A DNA stretch of 64,000 nucleotides from Pleomorphomonas diazotrophica (GTDB lineage: Bacteria > Pseudomonadota > Alphaproteobacteria > Rhizobiales > Pleomorphomonadaceae), in contig NZ_PJNW01000016.1 in NCBI RefSeq assembly GCF_002844595.1, positions 156,827-220,826 of the forward strand, written 5' to 3'. Below the pieces are notes generated by a model. That model worked only from the letters and a program-made list of their open reading frames with translations. It searched no databases and was not told the DNA's origin. Shown here piece by piece: positions 49,108 through 59,450 of the stretch (within the stretch, counting starts at the first letter, position 1; each line of letters begins with the position of its first letter). The position numbers and the translations under genes are program-made.

Positions 49108-49360
49108 GCCTTTTCCTCCAGCGTTCGTAAAGTCCATCCGGATGCCTCGCGGTGCCGGACCTCCGAGGGCCGCAGCTACCACAGGCGGGCAAGCAGGGAT
49201 ATCGGATTCTTGGCAAAATCGTGTTCAAGAACAGACCTTACCGATTGTTCATCAAACGACCGGCGGTACATCGGTAGGGACCCGTAGATGATTGTGTCGG
49301 AGGCGGGCGCTGCCCAACAAAACGCCTTGGCCAATCCTTGAGCGATGGTAGACTGACGTC

Positions 49361-50764
49361 ATGTCCAGCTATGCCATCCTCCTTGGCCGCCAGCGCCATG
49401 TCTTCGACGATCTCAAGGCCGTCATGGCCGCTGCCTCGCCGGAGAAATCCGGCGATCGGCTGGCCGGCATCGGAGCGGACACCAACGAGCGCCGTGTCGC
49501 CGCCCGCTATCTCCTCGCCGACATTCCGCTTCGTACCTTTCTTGAGGAACCGCTGATCCCCTACGAGGTGGACGAGGTCACCCGGCTGATCCTCGACAGT
49601 CACGACGCCGCCGCCTTTGCGCCGGTGGCCCATATGACGGTCGGCCAGTTCCGCGACTGGCTGCTGTCCTACGAATGCACTACCGCCGCGCTCTCCGCGC
49701 TGGCGCCCGGCCTGACGCCGGAGATGGTGGCCGCCGTTTCCAAGATCATGCGCAACCACGACCTGATCGTCGTGGCCGCCAAGACCAGCGTCGTCACCGG
49801 TTTCCGCACCACCATCGGCCTCAAGGGCCGGCTGTCCAGCCGGTTGCAGCCCAATCATCCGACCGACGATCCCGAGGGCGTCGCCGGTTCGACCCTCGAC
49901 GGCCTTACCTATGGCGTCGGCGACGCGGTGATTGGCATCAATCCGGCCGGTGACAACCTCGACGCCTGCATGCGGCTGATGGAGCTGTTCGACCGGCTGC
50001 GCCAGCGCTTCGACATTCCCATGCAGTCCTGCGTGCTGACGCATGTGACGACGTCGATCAAGGCGGTGGAAGCCGGTGCGCCGCTCGATCTGGTCTTCCA
50101 GTCGATCGCCGGCACGGAAGCCGCCAACCGCGGCTTCGGCGTCGACCTCAACGTCCTGCGTGAGGGGCGCGAGGCGGCCCTCAGCCTGAAGCGCGGCACG
50201 GTCGGCGACAACGTCATGTATCTTGAGACCGGTCAGGGATCGGCGCTGTCCGCCGACGCCCACCATGGCGTCGACGAGCAGACCGTCGAGGCGCGCGCCT
50301 ACGCCGTCGCCCGACACCTGAAGCCGTTGATCGTCAACACCGTCGTCGGCTTCATCGGCCCGGAGTATCTCTACGACGCCAAGCAGATCATCCGCGCCGG
50401 CCTCGAGGATCATTTCTGCGGCAAGCTGCTCGGCGTGCCGATGGGCGTCGATGTCTGTTACACCAACCACGCCGAAGCCGATCAGGACGACATGGACAAC
50501 CTGATGTTCCTGCTCGCCTCGGCCGGCGTCAACTTCCTGATCGCCGTCCCCGGCGCCGACGACGTCATGTTGAACTACCAGTCGCTCAGCTACCACGACA
50601 TCGTCAGCCTTCGGCATTCCTTCGGCCGGCCGCCGGCGCCGGAGTTCGAGGCGTGGCTCCATCGCATGGACCTGCTCGACGGTGAGGGGCGTCTGGCGCC
50701 TCAGGCCAGCTCCGTCGCACGTCGCCTGATCGACTACCGTCCTGACTTCCGGGCTTCGGCATGA
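49361..50764 (+). CDS. eutB: Ethanolamine ammonia-lyase large subunit
   Basis: A 467-residue EutB, adenosylcobalamin-dependent, which with EutC splits ethanolamine to acetaldehyde and ammonia. Typical stretches: VAAKTSVVTGFRTTIGLKGR, QPNHPTDDPEGVAGSTLDGL, GVPMGVDVCYTNHAEADQDD. The stop overlaps eutC by four bases (ATGA at 50761). No reactivase (eutA), permease (eutH) or microcompartment genes are seen here. No cobalamin riboswitch was recognised upstream. Confidence 0.96.
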   Translation: MSSYAILLGRQRHVFDDLKAVMAAASPEKSGDRLAGIGADTNERRVAARYLLADIPLRTFLEEPLIPYEVDEVTRLILDSHDAAAFAPVAHMTVGQFRDWLLSYECTTAALSALAPGLTPEMVAAVSKIMRNHDLIVVAAKTSVVTGFRTTIGLKGRLSSRLQPNHPTDDPEGVAGSTLDGLTYGVGDAVIGINPAGDNLDACMRLMELFDRLRQRFDIPMQSCVLTHVTTSIKAVEAGAPLDLVFQSIAGTEAANRGFGVDLNVLREGREAALSLKRGTVGDNVMYLETGQGSALSADAHHGVDEQTVEARAYAVARHLKPLIVNTVVGFIGPEYLYDAKQIIRAGLEDHFCGKLLGVPMGVDVCYTNHAEADQDDMDNLMFLLASAGVNFLIAVPGADDVMLNYQSLSYHDIVSLRHSFGRPPAPEFEAWLHRMDLLDGEGRLAPQASSVARRLIDYRPDFRASA

Positions 50765-51510
50765 GCAATCCCATCGACCTCGATCCGTTCGCCCGCTTCC
50801 GTGCCGTCACCCGTGCCCGCATCGGTCTCGGGCGGGCGGGAGACTCGCTGCCGATCCGCGCCGTGCTCGATTTTCAGCTCGCCCACGCCCGCGCCCGTGA
50901 TGCGGTGCACGGCCACGTCGACTTCTCAGCCATGGCCGAGCGGATCGGCGCCACTCAGTCCGTAATCCGCCTGAAATCGCGCGCCGCCGACCGGCCGACC
51001 TATCTCGCCCGTCCTGACCTTGGGCGGCGGGTCGATCCGGCCGCGCTGATGCTCGTCGAGAAGGGCGATTGGGACGTGGCCTTCGTCATCGCCGACGGCC
51101 TGTCGGCCGCGGCCGTCGAGGCCCATGCCGAGATCGTGCTGTCCGCCTGCCTGCGCCGGCTCGGAGATCTCAAGGTCGCGCCGGTCATACTGGGCGAACA
51201 GGCGCGCGTCGCCTTCGGCGACGAAGTCGGCGAAACGCTCGGCGCCCGCATGGTCGTGGTGCTGATCGGCGAACGGCCCGGCCTGTCGGTTCCCGACAGC
51301 CTCGGCGCCTATCTGACCTTCAGCCCGAAGGTCGGCCGGCGCGACAGCGAGCGCAACTGTCTCTCCAACATCCATGCCGACGGGCTGGCGCATGAGACGG
51401 CGGCTGACAAGATCGTCTGGCTGATCCGCGAAGCCCTTCGGCTCGGCCTCACCGGCGTCGACCTCAAGGAAGACATGGGTGGGGCGGCGGCGCTTCCTTC
51501 CGCCCTCTAA
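50761..51510 (+). CDS. eutC: Ethanolamine ammonia-lyase small subunit
   Basis: A 249-residue EutC, the cobalamin-binding partner of EutB. It opens with the expected region RARIGLGRAGDSLPIRAVLD and FQLAHARARDAVH, and ends with SNIHADGLAHETAADKIVWL. The four-base overlap with eutB supports 1:1 expression. The next gene is a sugar-type binding protein that starts 115 bases later and is probably unrelated. Confidence 0.96.
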   Translation: MSNPIDLDPFARFRAVTRARIGLGRAGDSLPIRAVLDFQLAHARARDAVHGHVDFSAMAERIGATQSVIRLKSRAADRPTYLARPDLGRRVDPAALMLVEKGDWDVAFVIADGLSAAAVEAHAEIVLSACLRRLGDLKVAPVILGEQARVAFGDEVGETLGARMVVVLIGERPGLSVPDSLGAYLTFSPKVGRRDSERNCLSNIHADGLAHETAADKIVWLIREALRLGLTGVDLKEDMGGAAALPSAL

Positions 51511-51625
51511 GCTTTTTCTGAACAATCGCCGCTTGAGCGACCCTTCGCCAGTACCTTCTGGACCGTTGCTGCACTAACATCCGCTATAGTGGATCAGCGC
51601 AACTGAATCGGTGGAGGTAGCGACG

Positions 51626-52945
51626 ATGCGCTTCAGCGCAGTTCTGGGAGTGGTGGCGCTGATCGGCGCGACCGGCGCCGCGCTACCCGCCGAAGTACTG
51701 ACGATCGCCGCCGTCGACAATGCCGACATGATCCGCATGCAGGAGCTCACCGACGATTTCGTGGCGCACAACCCTGAAATTCATCTCAACTGGGTGATCC
51801 TGGAAGAAAGCGTTCTGCGGCAGAAGATCGCCACCGACATCGAGACGCACGGTGGCCAGTTCGACATCATCACCATCGGCAATTACGAAGTGCCGATCTG
51901 GGCGCGGCAAGGCTGGCTCAAACCACTCGACAACCTCGGCGCCGCCTACGACGAAGATGATCTTCTACCGCCCATCCGCAAGGCGGTCTCCTACAACGGC
52001 AGGCTCTACGCCTCGCCCTTTTACGGCGAAAGCGCCATGCTGATGTACCGGGCAGATCTGTTCCGGCAGGCCGGCCTCGAAATGCCACCGTCGCCGACGT
52101 GGACCTTCGTGCGCGAGGCTGCGTTGAAACTCACCGACAAAGCGGCCGGACGCTACGGAATCTGCCTGCGTGGCAAGGCCGGCTGGGGAGAGAACATGGC
52201 GCTGCTGACCGCCGCCGCCAACTCCTTCGGCGCCCGCTGGTTCGACTTCAGCTGGCGGCCGGAGTTCGATACGCCGGAGTGGCAGCAAACGCTCGCCTTC
52301 TACGTCAGCCTCATGCAGGCGGCCGGCCCACCGGACGCCGCCTTTTACGGCTACCATGAGAATCTTGATCTGTTCCGGACGGGCAAGTGCGCCATGTGGG
52401 CCGATTCCACCGTTGCCGCCTCGACGCTGAGCGACCCCAAGACGTCTGACGTCGTCGGCCGCGTCGGCTACGCGCCCTTTCCGACCTATGGCACCCTCGG
52501 CAACCATGGCAACTGGCTGTGGACCTGGAATCTCGCCATTCCCGCCAGCACCACCAAGGCAGGCCCGGCCCAGCGCTTCATCGCCTGGGCCACAGACCGG
52601 GAGTATGCCGATCTGGTCGCCGCCCATGCGGGCTGGACATATGCACCGCCCGGTACGCGGGTGTCGCTTTACAACAACCCCGGCTATCGATCGGCGGCGC
52701 CGTTCTCCGGCCACACGCTGACCGCCATCAACACCGCCAATCCCGAACAGCCGACCGTCAAGCCGGCGCCCTACACCGGCAGCCAGTTCGTGGCCATCCC
52801 GGAGTTCCAGCACATCGGCAATGCCGTTGGCCAGATCTTCGCCGCCGCCGTCGTGGGACAGATGAGCGTCAAGGAGGCGCTCGCCGCGGCAAATGAGATG
52901 ACGCTCCGAGAAATGACGCGGGCTGGCTACATCGCCCCACGGTGA
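51626..52945 (+). CDS. Sugar-type ABC substrate-binding protein
   Basis: A 439-residue periplasmic protein of the extracellular solute-binding family 1. A signal peptide opens it (MRFSAVLGVVALIGATGAALPA), then the usual start of the mature domain (EVLTIAAVDNADMIRMQELT) and LKPLDNLGAAYDEDDLLP. It resembles sorbitol/mannitol-binding proteins (SmoE/MtlE type). GGAGG is nine bases before ATG 51626. No permease or ATPase follows; the hcp gene does, so this is an orphan binding protein here. Confidence 0.88.
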   Translation: MRFSAVLGVVALIGATGAALPAEVLTIAAVDNADMIRMQELTDDFVAHNPEIHLNWVILEESVLRQKIATDIETHGGQFDIITIGNYEVPIWARQGWLKPLDNLGAAYDEDDLLPPIRKAVSYNGRLYASPFYGESAMLMYRADLFRQAGLEMPPSPTWTFVREAALKLTDKAAGRYGICLRGKAGWGENMALLTAAANSFGARWFDFSWRPEFDTPEWQQTLAFYVSLMQAAGPPDAAFYGYHENLDLFRTGKCAMWADSTVAASTLSDPKTSDVVGRVGYAPFPTYGTLGNHGNWLWTWNLAIPASTTKAGPAQRFIAWATDREYADLVAAHAGWTYAPPGTRVSLYNNPGYRSAAPFSGHTLTAINTANPEQPTVKPAPYTGSQFVAIPEFQHIGNAVGQIFAAAVVGQMSVKEALAAANEMTLREMTRAGYIAPR

Positions 52946-52958
52946 AAGCGCCGGCAGT

Positions 52959-52972
52959 TTGTTGCCGCGCAA
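52959..52972. promoter_or_regulatory. Crp/Fnr-family type site upstream of hcp
   Basis: TTGTTGCCGCGCAA, that is TTGtt-N4-cgCAA, the TTG...CAA layout of Fnr/FixK/NnrR sites. It is centred about 100 bases before the hcp start. The two half-sites match each other in only three of five bases, so support is moderate. Confidence 0.45.
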
Positions 52973-53065
52973 CGTCGTTGGGCGGAGCTCCTCCTAGGTT
53001 CCACTCCATTCCGCCGGCCCCGCCGGCAAGAAGGGCCAAACGCCCCCGAGGATGGAGACGGACAG

Positions 53066-54652
53066 ATGTTTTGCTATCAGTGTGAACAGACCGCCCGCGG
53101 AACCGGCTGCGTGACGCGCGGCGTCTGCGGCAAGTCGCCGGAAGCTTCGGACCTGCAGGATGTGCTGGTTCACGCGGCCAAGCGTCTGGCGACGCGCTAC
53201 GCGAACGTACCCGCCGCCGAGCGGCCGGCGAGCCTCGCCCCGATGCTTGAAGACGCGCTGTTCGTCACCGTCACCAACGTCAACTTCGACACCGCCTCGA
53301 TTCTCGGCATGATCCGCGATGTGGTCGCCGCCGCTGGAGCTCCCGCCGCCGGTGTCGCCGCCGAAGCCCCGGAAGACACGCTGCTCGCCTGGTCGCGCGC
53401 CTCGATGATCGACGCTCGCAAGGCGACCCTCGGCGATGACGTCACCGGCCTGCAGGAACTGCTGCTCTACGGCCTCAAGGGCATGGCCGCCTACGCCCAT
53501 CACGCTCGCCAGATGCACCGCGCCGACCCGGTGGTCGATGCCTTCATGGTCGAGGCGCTGGCCAAGCTCGACGCGGGCGTCGCCGATATCAACGAGCTGC
53601 TGGCCCTCAACCTCAAGTGCGGCGAAGTCACCATCAACGTGCTGGCGCTGCTCGACGCCGCCCATTGCGACACCTACGGCAAGCCGACCCCGACGCCGGT
53701 GCTGATGGGTCACGTGCCCGGCAAGGCGATCCTCGTTTCCGGCCACGACATGGTCGACCTGAAGGCACTCCTGGAACAGACCGAAGGCAAGGGCATCAAC
53801 ATCTACACCCATGGCGAGATGCTGCCGGCCCACGGCTATCCCGAACTCAAGAAGTTCAAGCACCTCGTCGGCCATTTCGGCGGTGCCTGGATGCTGCAGC
53901 AGCGGGAGTTCCCGAAGTTCCCCGGCGCCATCCTGATGACCACCAACTGCCTGATGCAGCCCTTCGAGGACTACGAAGGCCGCCTGTTCACCCGCAACCT
54001 CGTCGCCTGGCCGGGCATCGCCCATATCGAAGACCGTGACTTCACGCCGGTCATCAAGGCCGCTCTGGCTGCTCCCGGCTTCACCGACACGGTCAGGACG
54101 GGCGAGCATCTGGTCGGCTTCGGCCATGACGCGGTGCTGGGCGCCGCCGACAAGATCATCGGTGCCGTCAAGGCGGGCGAGATCAAGCACTTCGCCGTCA
54201 TCGGCGGTTGCGACGGCTCGGAAGGCGAGCGGTCCTACTACACCGACCTCGGCACGACCATTCCCAAGGATTGGGTGATCCTGACGCTTGGCTGCGGCAA
54301 GTATCGCCTGCTCGGCCACGATTACGGCACGGTTGCCGGCCTGCCGCGCCTCCTCGACATGGGCCAGTGCAACGACAGCTTCTCGGCCGTCAAGGTGGCG
54401 CTGGCGCTGGCCGATGCCTTCGGTTGCACCGTCAACGAGCTGCCGCTCTCCATCGTGCTGTCGTGGTTCGAGCAGAAGGCGGTCTGCGTGCTGCTCGCCC
54501 TCCTGCACCTCAACGTCAAGAACATCCGCATCGGACCTCGCCTTCCGGCCTTCCTGACGCCCGCCGTCCTGAAGGTGCTGGTCGATGCCTTCGGCCTGAA
54601 GCCCGTCGGTGAAGTCGAGGTCGACCTCCAGGCGATGTCCAACGCCGCCTGA
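53066..54652 (+). CDS. hcp: Hybrid cluster protein (hydroxylamine reductase)
   Basis: A 528-residue Hcp. The N-terminal iron-sulfur motif is MFCYQCEQTARGTGCVTRGV followed by Cys21, spacing C-x2-C-x8-C-x5-C. Residues for the hybrid Fe-S-O cluster include LKCGEVTINV, ILMTTNCLMQP, GGCDGSEGERSYYT and TLGCGKYRLL. Hcp is now viewed mainly as an NO reductase or S-nitrosylase under anaerobic nitrosative stress, formerly as hydroxylamine reductase. No hcr reductase gene is adjacent. A strong terminator shared with a minus-strand small gene follows. Confidence 0.96.
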   Translation: MFCYQCEQTARGTGCVTRGVCGKSPEASDLQDVLVHAAKRLATRYANVPAAERPASLAPMLEDALFVTVTNVNFDTASILGMIRDVVAAAGAPAAGVAAEAPEDTLLAWSRASMIDARKATLGDDVTGLQELLLYGLKGMAAYAHHARQMHRADPVVDAFMVEALAKLDAGVADINELLALNLKCGEVTINVLALLDAAHCDTYGKPTPTPVLMGHVPGKAILVSGHDMVDLKALLEQTEGKGINIYTHGEMLPAHGYPELKKFKHLVGHFGGAWMLQQREFPKFPGAILMTTNCLMQPFEDYEGRLFTRNLVAWPGIAHIEDRDFTPVIKAALAAPGFTDTVRTGEHLVGFGHDAVLGAADKIIGAVKAGEIKHFAVIGGCDGSEGERSYYTDLGTTIPKDWVILTLGCGKYRLLGHDYGTVAGLPRLLDMGQCNDSFSAVKVALALADAFGCTVNELPLSIVLSWFEQKAVCVLLALLHLNVKNIRIGPRLPAFLTPAVLKVLVDAFGLKPVGEVEVDLQAMSNAA

Positions 54653-54672
54653 CGCACGCCCCGCGAGGAGGG

Positions 54673-54707
54673 AAAAAAGAACCGGCCGGGCATCGCTGCC
54701 CGGCCGG
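54673..54707 (-). terminator. Strong terminator of the 44-residue gene, also able to end hcp
   Basis: Perfect 11-bp stem CCGGCCGGGCA (54682-54692) and TGCCCGGCCGG (54697-54707), loop TCGC. On the minus strand TTCTTTTTT follows (plus-strand A-run at 54673-54678), giving a textbook terminator for the small leftward gene; on the plus strand only GGTTT follows. Confidence 0.88.
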
Positions 54708-54736
54708 CGGTTTCCAACAAAGTCGCTGAGCGCGTA

Positions 54737-54871
54737 TCAGACGCCGACGGCGATGGCCTGAAGGCCGAACAACACCGTCAGGAATGCCGCGGCTACGGCG
54801 ATCCGCAGACAGAAACCAGCGGACGGACAGGTAAGCGCCCGCCCCACTTCCTTGACCACGGTGACAATCAC
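54737..54871 (-). CDS. Small single-helix membrane protein, 44 residues, GTG start
   Basis: A short gene read leftward between hcp and hydE. The protein starts VIVTVVKEVGRALTCPSAGF (first Val read as fMet), then a 20-residue hydrophobic helix (CLRIAVAAAFLTVLFGLQAI) and ends AVGV. GGGAGG lies five bases before the GTG at 54869-54871, and a strong rho-independent terminator lies 30 bases after the stop. These three signals together make it a likely real gene, although it is too short for ordinary gene calls. Two cysteines flank the helix start. Function unknown; its position suggests a link to anaerobic metabolism (inference). Confidence 0.68.
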   Translation of the reverse strand: MIVTVVKEVGRALTCPSAGFCLRIAVAAAFLTVLFGLQAIAVGV

Positions 54872-55088
54872 GGCCGCCTCCCTGTTGCGTTCGCAGGTCA
54901 CCCATGAACGGTGAGACCCGGCAGGCTCCTCCCAAGCCGGACCGCACGTCCGTAAAAATTAGAATCGAATCTGCCCGAGAGTCATCCAAAACGTTTCGCC
55001 TAAGTATTCGGAGGGATGGGGATCGCCTGTCGCTAGGCTCTTGTTCAGGCTATAACTTTCCTAACACATATAAGTTTTCGGACAGGCC

Positions 55089-56138
55089 ATGAGCACAGTT
55101 GCAGCCCTTCAGGAAAACATCTCCGCCGACGGCGTATTCGATCGCTCCACTGTCAAGGCACTGTTCGATCTGCCGCGCGAGGCTTTGTTCGCGCGCGCCG
55201 ATGCGGTGCGCAAGGACAACATGGGCGACGAGGTGTTCCTGCGCGGCATCGTCGAGTTCTCCAACGTCTGTGCCAACGACTGTCTCTATTGCGGCATCCG
55301 CAAGTCCAACCACGATGTGCGTCGCTACCGCATCGATGAGGAGGAAATCCTTGAGGTGGCTCGCCGCATGGAGGGCTGGCAGCAGACGACCATCGTGCTT
55401 CAGTCGGGCGAAGTGGCGGCGGAGAAGGAAGACGAGCGCATCGAGCGCATCATCCGCCGCATCAAGACGGAGACGCGCCTCGCCGTCACCATGAGCGCCG
55501 GCAACCGGCCACGCGACACCTATGCCCGCTGGCGGGCAGCCGGCATGGATCGCTATCTTCTGCGCTTCGAGACGTCGAACCCCGAGCTTTTCGCCTTCCT
55601 GCATCCTGACTGCGATCTCCACGAACGCATCCGCTGTCTCAAGGATCTTCGCAGCCTCGGCGTACAGGTGGGCTCCGGTTTCATGATCGGCGTGCCCGGC
55701 GAGACGCTGGACATTCTCGCCGACAACATCCTGCTCTGTCGCGACCTCGATCTCGACATGATCGGCATCGGGCCGTTCATCGCCCATCCCGATACGCCGC
55801 TTGCCGGCCAGTCCAATGCTTACGCCGACGACCACGACATGTTCTTCGCTGCCGTTTCAGCGCTCCGTATCGTCAATCCGAAGGCCCACATTCCGGCGAC
55901 GACGGCCTTCGACGCCATCTTCCCGCATGCCGGCCGCGACCTCGTGCTGCAGCGCGGTGCCAACGTGTTCATGCCCAACGCCACGCCTGGTCGCTTCCGC
56001 AAGAACTACATGCTCTATCCGGACAAGCCCTGCGTCGACGAGGATGACCATCAGTGCTCGGGCTGCGCCGCCGCCCGCGTCTGGTCGATCGGCCGGGTGA
56101 TCGGCCAGGGACCGGGGCATTCGATCAAGGCCAGATGA
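55089..56138 (+). CDS. hydE: [FeFe]-hydrogenase maturation radical SAM enzyme HydE
   Basis: A 349-residue radical SAM protein. The S-adenosylmethionine cluster motif is CANDCLYC (C-x3-C-x2-C) near residues 61-68. A second, C-terminal cluster motif C-x7-C-x2-C is present (CVDEDDHQCSGC). HydE helps build the [2Fe] subcluster of the H-cluster from the HydG-made iron complex. It is read rightward, opposite to hydF and hydG. It is listed as HydE rather than BioB because of the C-terminal motif and the neighbouring hydF and hydG. No [FeFe]-hydrogenase gene (hydA) is in the window. Confidence 0.95.
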   Translation: MSTVAALQENISADGVFDRSTVKALFDLPREALFARADAVRKDNMGDEVFLRGIVEFSNVCANDCLYCGIRKSNHDVRRYRIDEEEILEVARRMEGWQQTTIVLQSGEVAAEKEDERIERIIRRIKTETRLAVTMSAGNRPRDTYARWRAAGMDRYLLRFETSNPELFAFLHPDCDLHERIRCLKDLRSLGVQVGSGFMIGVPGETLDILADNILLCRDLDLDMIGIGPFIAHPDTPLAGQSNAYADDHDMFFAAVSALRIVNPKAHIPATTAFDAIFPHAGRDLVLQRGANVFMPNATPGRFRKNYMLYPDKPCVDEDDHQCSGCAAARVWSIGRVIGQGPGHSIKAR

Positions 56139-56337
56139 TGCTTTGAACCAGCAGGCATCGCTAAGGGAGACCGCATCCACTTCTCTTGCGAAGCCATGTC
56201 GGCGCGCTAAGAAATGCAAGCAGAAATAGGGATATAGCCGGCCCGACCGACGCCTGCCAAACGTCAGCCGAGACCGACGATTGGAACTTTTTCATCCGCT
56301 CAGCCGTTGACCACGCATCAACTGACAGGAGTCTGAG

Positions 56338-56730
56338 ATGAAAAAGATCCTTGCAGCCTCGCTTATCATCGGCGGTCTCACCGCTGCCCCGGTTGCCTTC
56401 GCTCAGGAAGGCACCGTCTCCGGTGCGGCCGGTGGCGCCGCTACCGGCGCTATCGTGGGTGGTCCGGTTGGTGCCGTCGTCGGCGGCGTCGCTGGCGCCG
56501 CGGTCGGCACCATTCTTGACCCGCCGCCGCCGGAAGTGCGCACGGTCGTTATCGAGCAGACCACGCCGTCGGTCGTTTACGAGCAGCCGATCGTGGTTGG
56601 GCAGGCGCTGCCGACCACCGTGGTTCTCCACCCGGTCCCCGGCTACGAGAACTACTACTATACGGTCGTGAACAACGAGCGTGTCATCGTCGATCCGCAG
56701 ACGCGCGTCGTGATGCAAGTGCTGAACTGA
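56338..56730 (+). CDS. Exported glycine-zipper protein (DUF1236)
   Basis: A 130-residue protein with a signal peptide (KILAASLIIGGLTAAPVAFA), a glycine-zipper (GAIVGGPVGAVVGGVAGAAVG) and a C-terminal DUF1236 domain (PVPGYENYYYTVVNNERVIV, then RVVMQVLN). Glycine zippers often insert into the outer membrane. DUF1236 proteins are common in Rhizobiales, function unknown. AGGAG precedes the ATG. It sits between hydE and hydF, separated from hydF by a shared terminator; its relation to hydrogenase is probably accidental. Confidence 0.85.
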   Translation: MKKILAASLIIGGLTAAPVAFAQEGTVSGAAGGAATGAIVGGPVGAVVGGVAGAAVGTILDPPPPEVRTVVIEQTTPSVVYEQPIVVGQALPTTVVLHPVPGYENYYYTVVNNERVIVDPQTRVVMQVLN

Positions 56731-56747
56731 TGTTGCGATGGCGTCTG

Positions 56748-56774
56748 AAAAGCGGGGCTTCGGCCCCGCTTTTT
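56748..56774. terminator. Bidirectional terminator between DUF1236 gene and hydF
   Basis: AAAAGCGGGGC (56748-56758), TTCG loop, GCCCCGCTTTT (56763-56773): a tetraloop hairpin with T-tracts on both strands. It serves the DUF1236 gene (plus) and the hydG-aspA-hydF transcript (minus; hydF stop at 56777). Confidence 0.95.
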
Positions 56775-56776
56775 CG

Positions 56777-58018
56777 TTAGGCGATTTGGGGGGCAGCGTT
56801 GGCGCGCTCGAAGGCGATGCGCGCCGAGGGGAACGGCCCGAGCGACCGGTGGAGAACGCCCTGCACGCGACTGATGGCGACACCGTAGTTTGTGATCGGC
56901 ACGCCCTGGCGTTCCGCCTGGCGAATCCTGAGAAGAGCCTGCTTGCGATTGACGGTGCAGGCGCCGCACTGGACGACGAGCGCGTAGGGGCTGAGATCCT
57001 CCGGAAAGACGCGGCCGGCCATCGTCTCGAACTCGATATCGCCGCCGGCATATTGGCGGAACCAGCGGGGAATCTTCACCCGGCCGATATCGTCGGCCAT
57101 GGAGTGGTGGGTGCAGGCCTCGGCGATCAGCACGCGGTCGCCCGGCTTCAACTGATCGATGCGGGCTGCGCCCTCGGCGAGGCGCACGAGATCGCCCTTG
57201 AAGCGCGCCATCAGGATCGAGAAGGTGGTGAGCGGCACGTCGTCGGGCGTATCGGCCGCCGCCTTCAGAACGATCTGACTATCGCAGACCACGAGATCCG
57301 GTTTCTTGCTCAGCGACTTCAGCGTCGCCGCGAGCTCGCGCTCCTTCACCACCGTGCAGCTGGCGTCGGCGTCGAGAATGTCGCGGATCGCCATGACCTG
57401 CGGCAGGATCAGCCGGCCCTTGGGCGCCGACAGATCGATGGGAACGACCAGCACCACATGGCCGCCGGCCGGTACCAGATCGGCGAGAAGATGCGGCACC
57501 TCGAAAGAGCTTTCCGGCGCGGCCTCCAGGATCACTTCGCGTACGCGGACGGCGTCTGCCTTGGTGGCCGTGGAGATCGAAGCGAACGGAATGTCACGCG
57601 CCTTCACGACCGCCAATGCCTCGGCCGGCGGCGCGCCGAGATCGGCCTTGGTGAAGACGACGCAATAGGGCGTTTCGCGGTCGGCCAGCGCGTCCATCAG
57701 CTTGATCTCGTCGTCGCCAATCGGGCCGTCGGTGACGATGATGCCGAGATCGGTGTGGTCGAGCGCCTTGAGCGTCTTCTCGACGCGCATCTCGCCGAGG
57801 TCGCCGACATCGTCGATGCCGGCGGTGTCGACGAACAGCACCGGACCGATCGGCAGCAGCTCCATCGCCTTCTCGACCGGGTCGGTGGTGGTGCCGGCGA
57901 CGTCGGAGACGATCGACACCTCCTGACCGATCAACAGGTTGACCAGCGACGACTTGCCGACGTTGCGCCGGCCATAGACGCCGATGTGCAGGCGAAGACC
58001 CTTGGGCGTGGCGAGCAT
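56777..58018 (-). CDS. hydF: [FeFe]-hydrogenase maturation GTPase HydF
   Basis: A 413-residue protein with an Era-like GTPase domain (P-loop YGRRNVGKSS near residue 20, DTAG near 64, TKAD near 123), a dimerisation domain, and a C-terminal iron-sulfur domain. HydF is the scaffold that carries the [2Fe] precursor to HydA. The cluster motif is CxH...HCxxC in many members; here CTH (EACTHHS) is present, but the second part reads QCGAC, so the His before the CxxC is Gln. It is the last gene of hydG-aspA-hydF. Confidence 0.95.
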   Translation of the reverse strand: MLATPKGLRLHIGVYGRRNVGKSSLVNLLIGQEVSIVSDVAGTTTDPVEKAMELLPIGPVLFVDTAGIDDVGDLGEMRVEKTLKALDHTDLGIIVTDGPIGDDEIKLMDALADRETPYCVVFTKADLGAPPAEALAVVKARDIPFASISTATKADAVRVREVILEAAPESSFEVPHLLADLVPAGGHVVLVVPIDLSAPKGRLILPQVMAIRDILDADASCTVVKERELAATLKSLSKKPDLVVCDSQIVLKAAADTPDDVPLTTFSILMARFKGDLVRLAEGAARIDQLKPGDRVLIAEACTHHSMADDIGRVKIPRWFRQYAGGDIEFETMAGRVFPEDLSPYALVVQCGACTVNRKQALLRIRQAERQGVPITNYGVAISRVQGVLHRSLGPFPSARIAFERANAAPQIA

Positions 58019-58034
58019 GGTGTCTGGTCCTTGT

Positions 58035-59426
<1,392 letters not shown>

Positions 59427-59450
59427 CGCCTGCCTCCAGGCGCCGTCACC

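Noticed and set aside
49200..49230. Possible sigma-54 promoter (TTGGCA-like) before eutB
   Set aside because: The -12 GC element is missing at the correct distance.
49108..49360. Cobalamin riboswitch before eutB
   Set aside because: No B12-box-like sequence or long structured leader was recognised in this gap.
54900..55088. Fnr-type box upstream of hydE
   Set aside because: No TTG-N8-CAA sequence with good half-sites was found, unlike in front of hydG and hcp.
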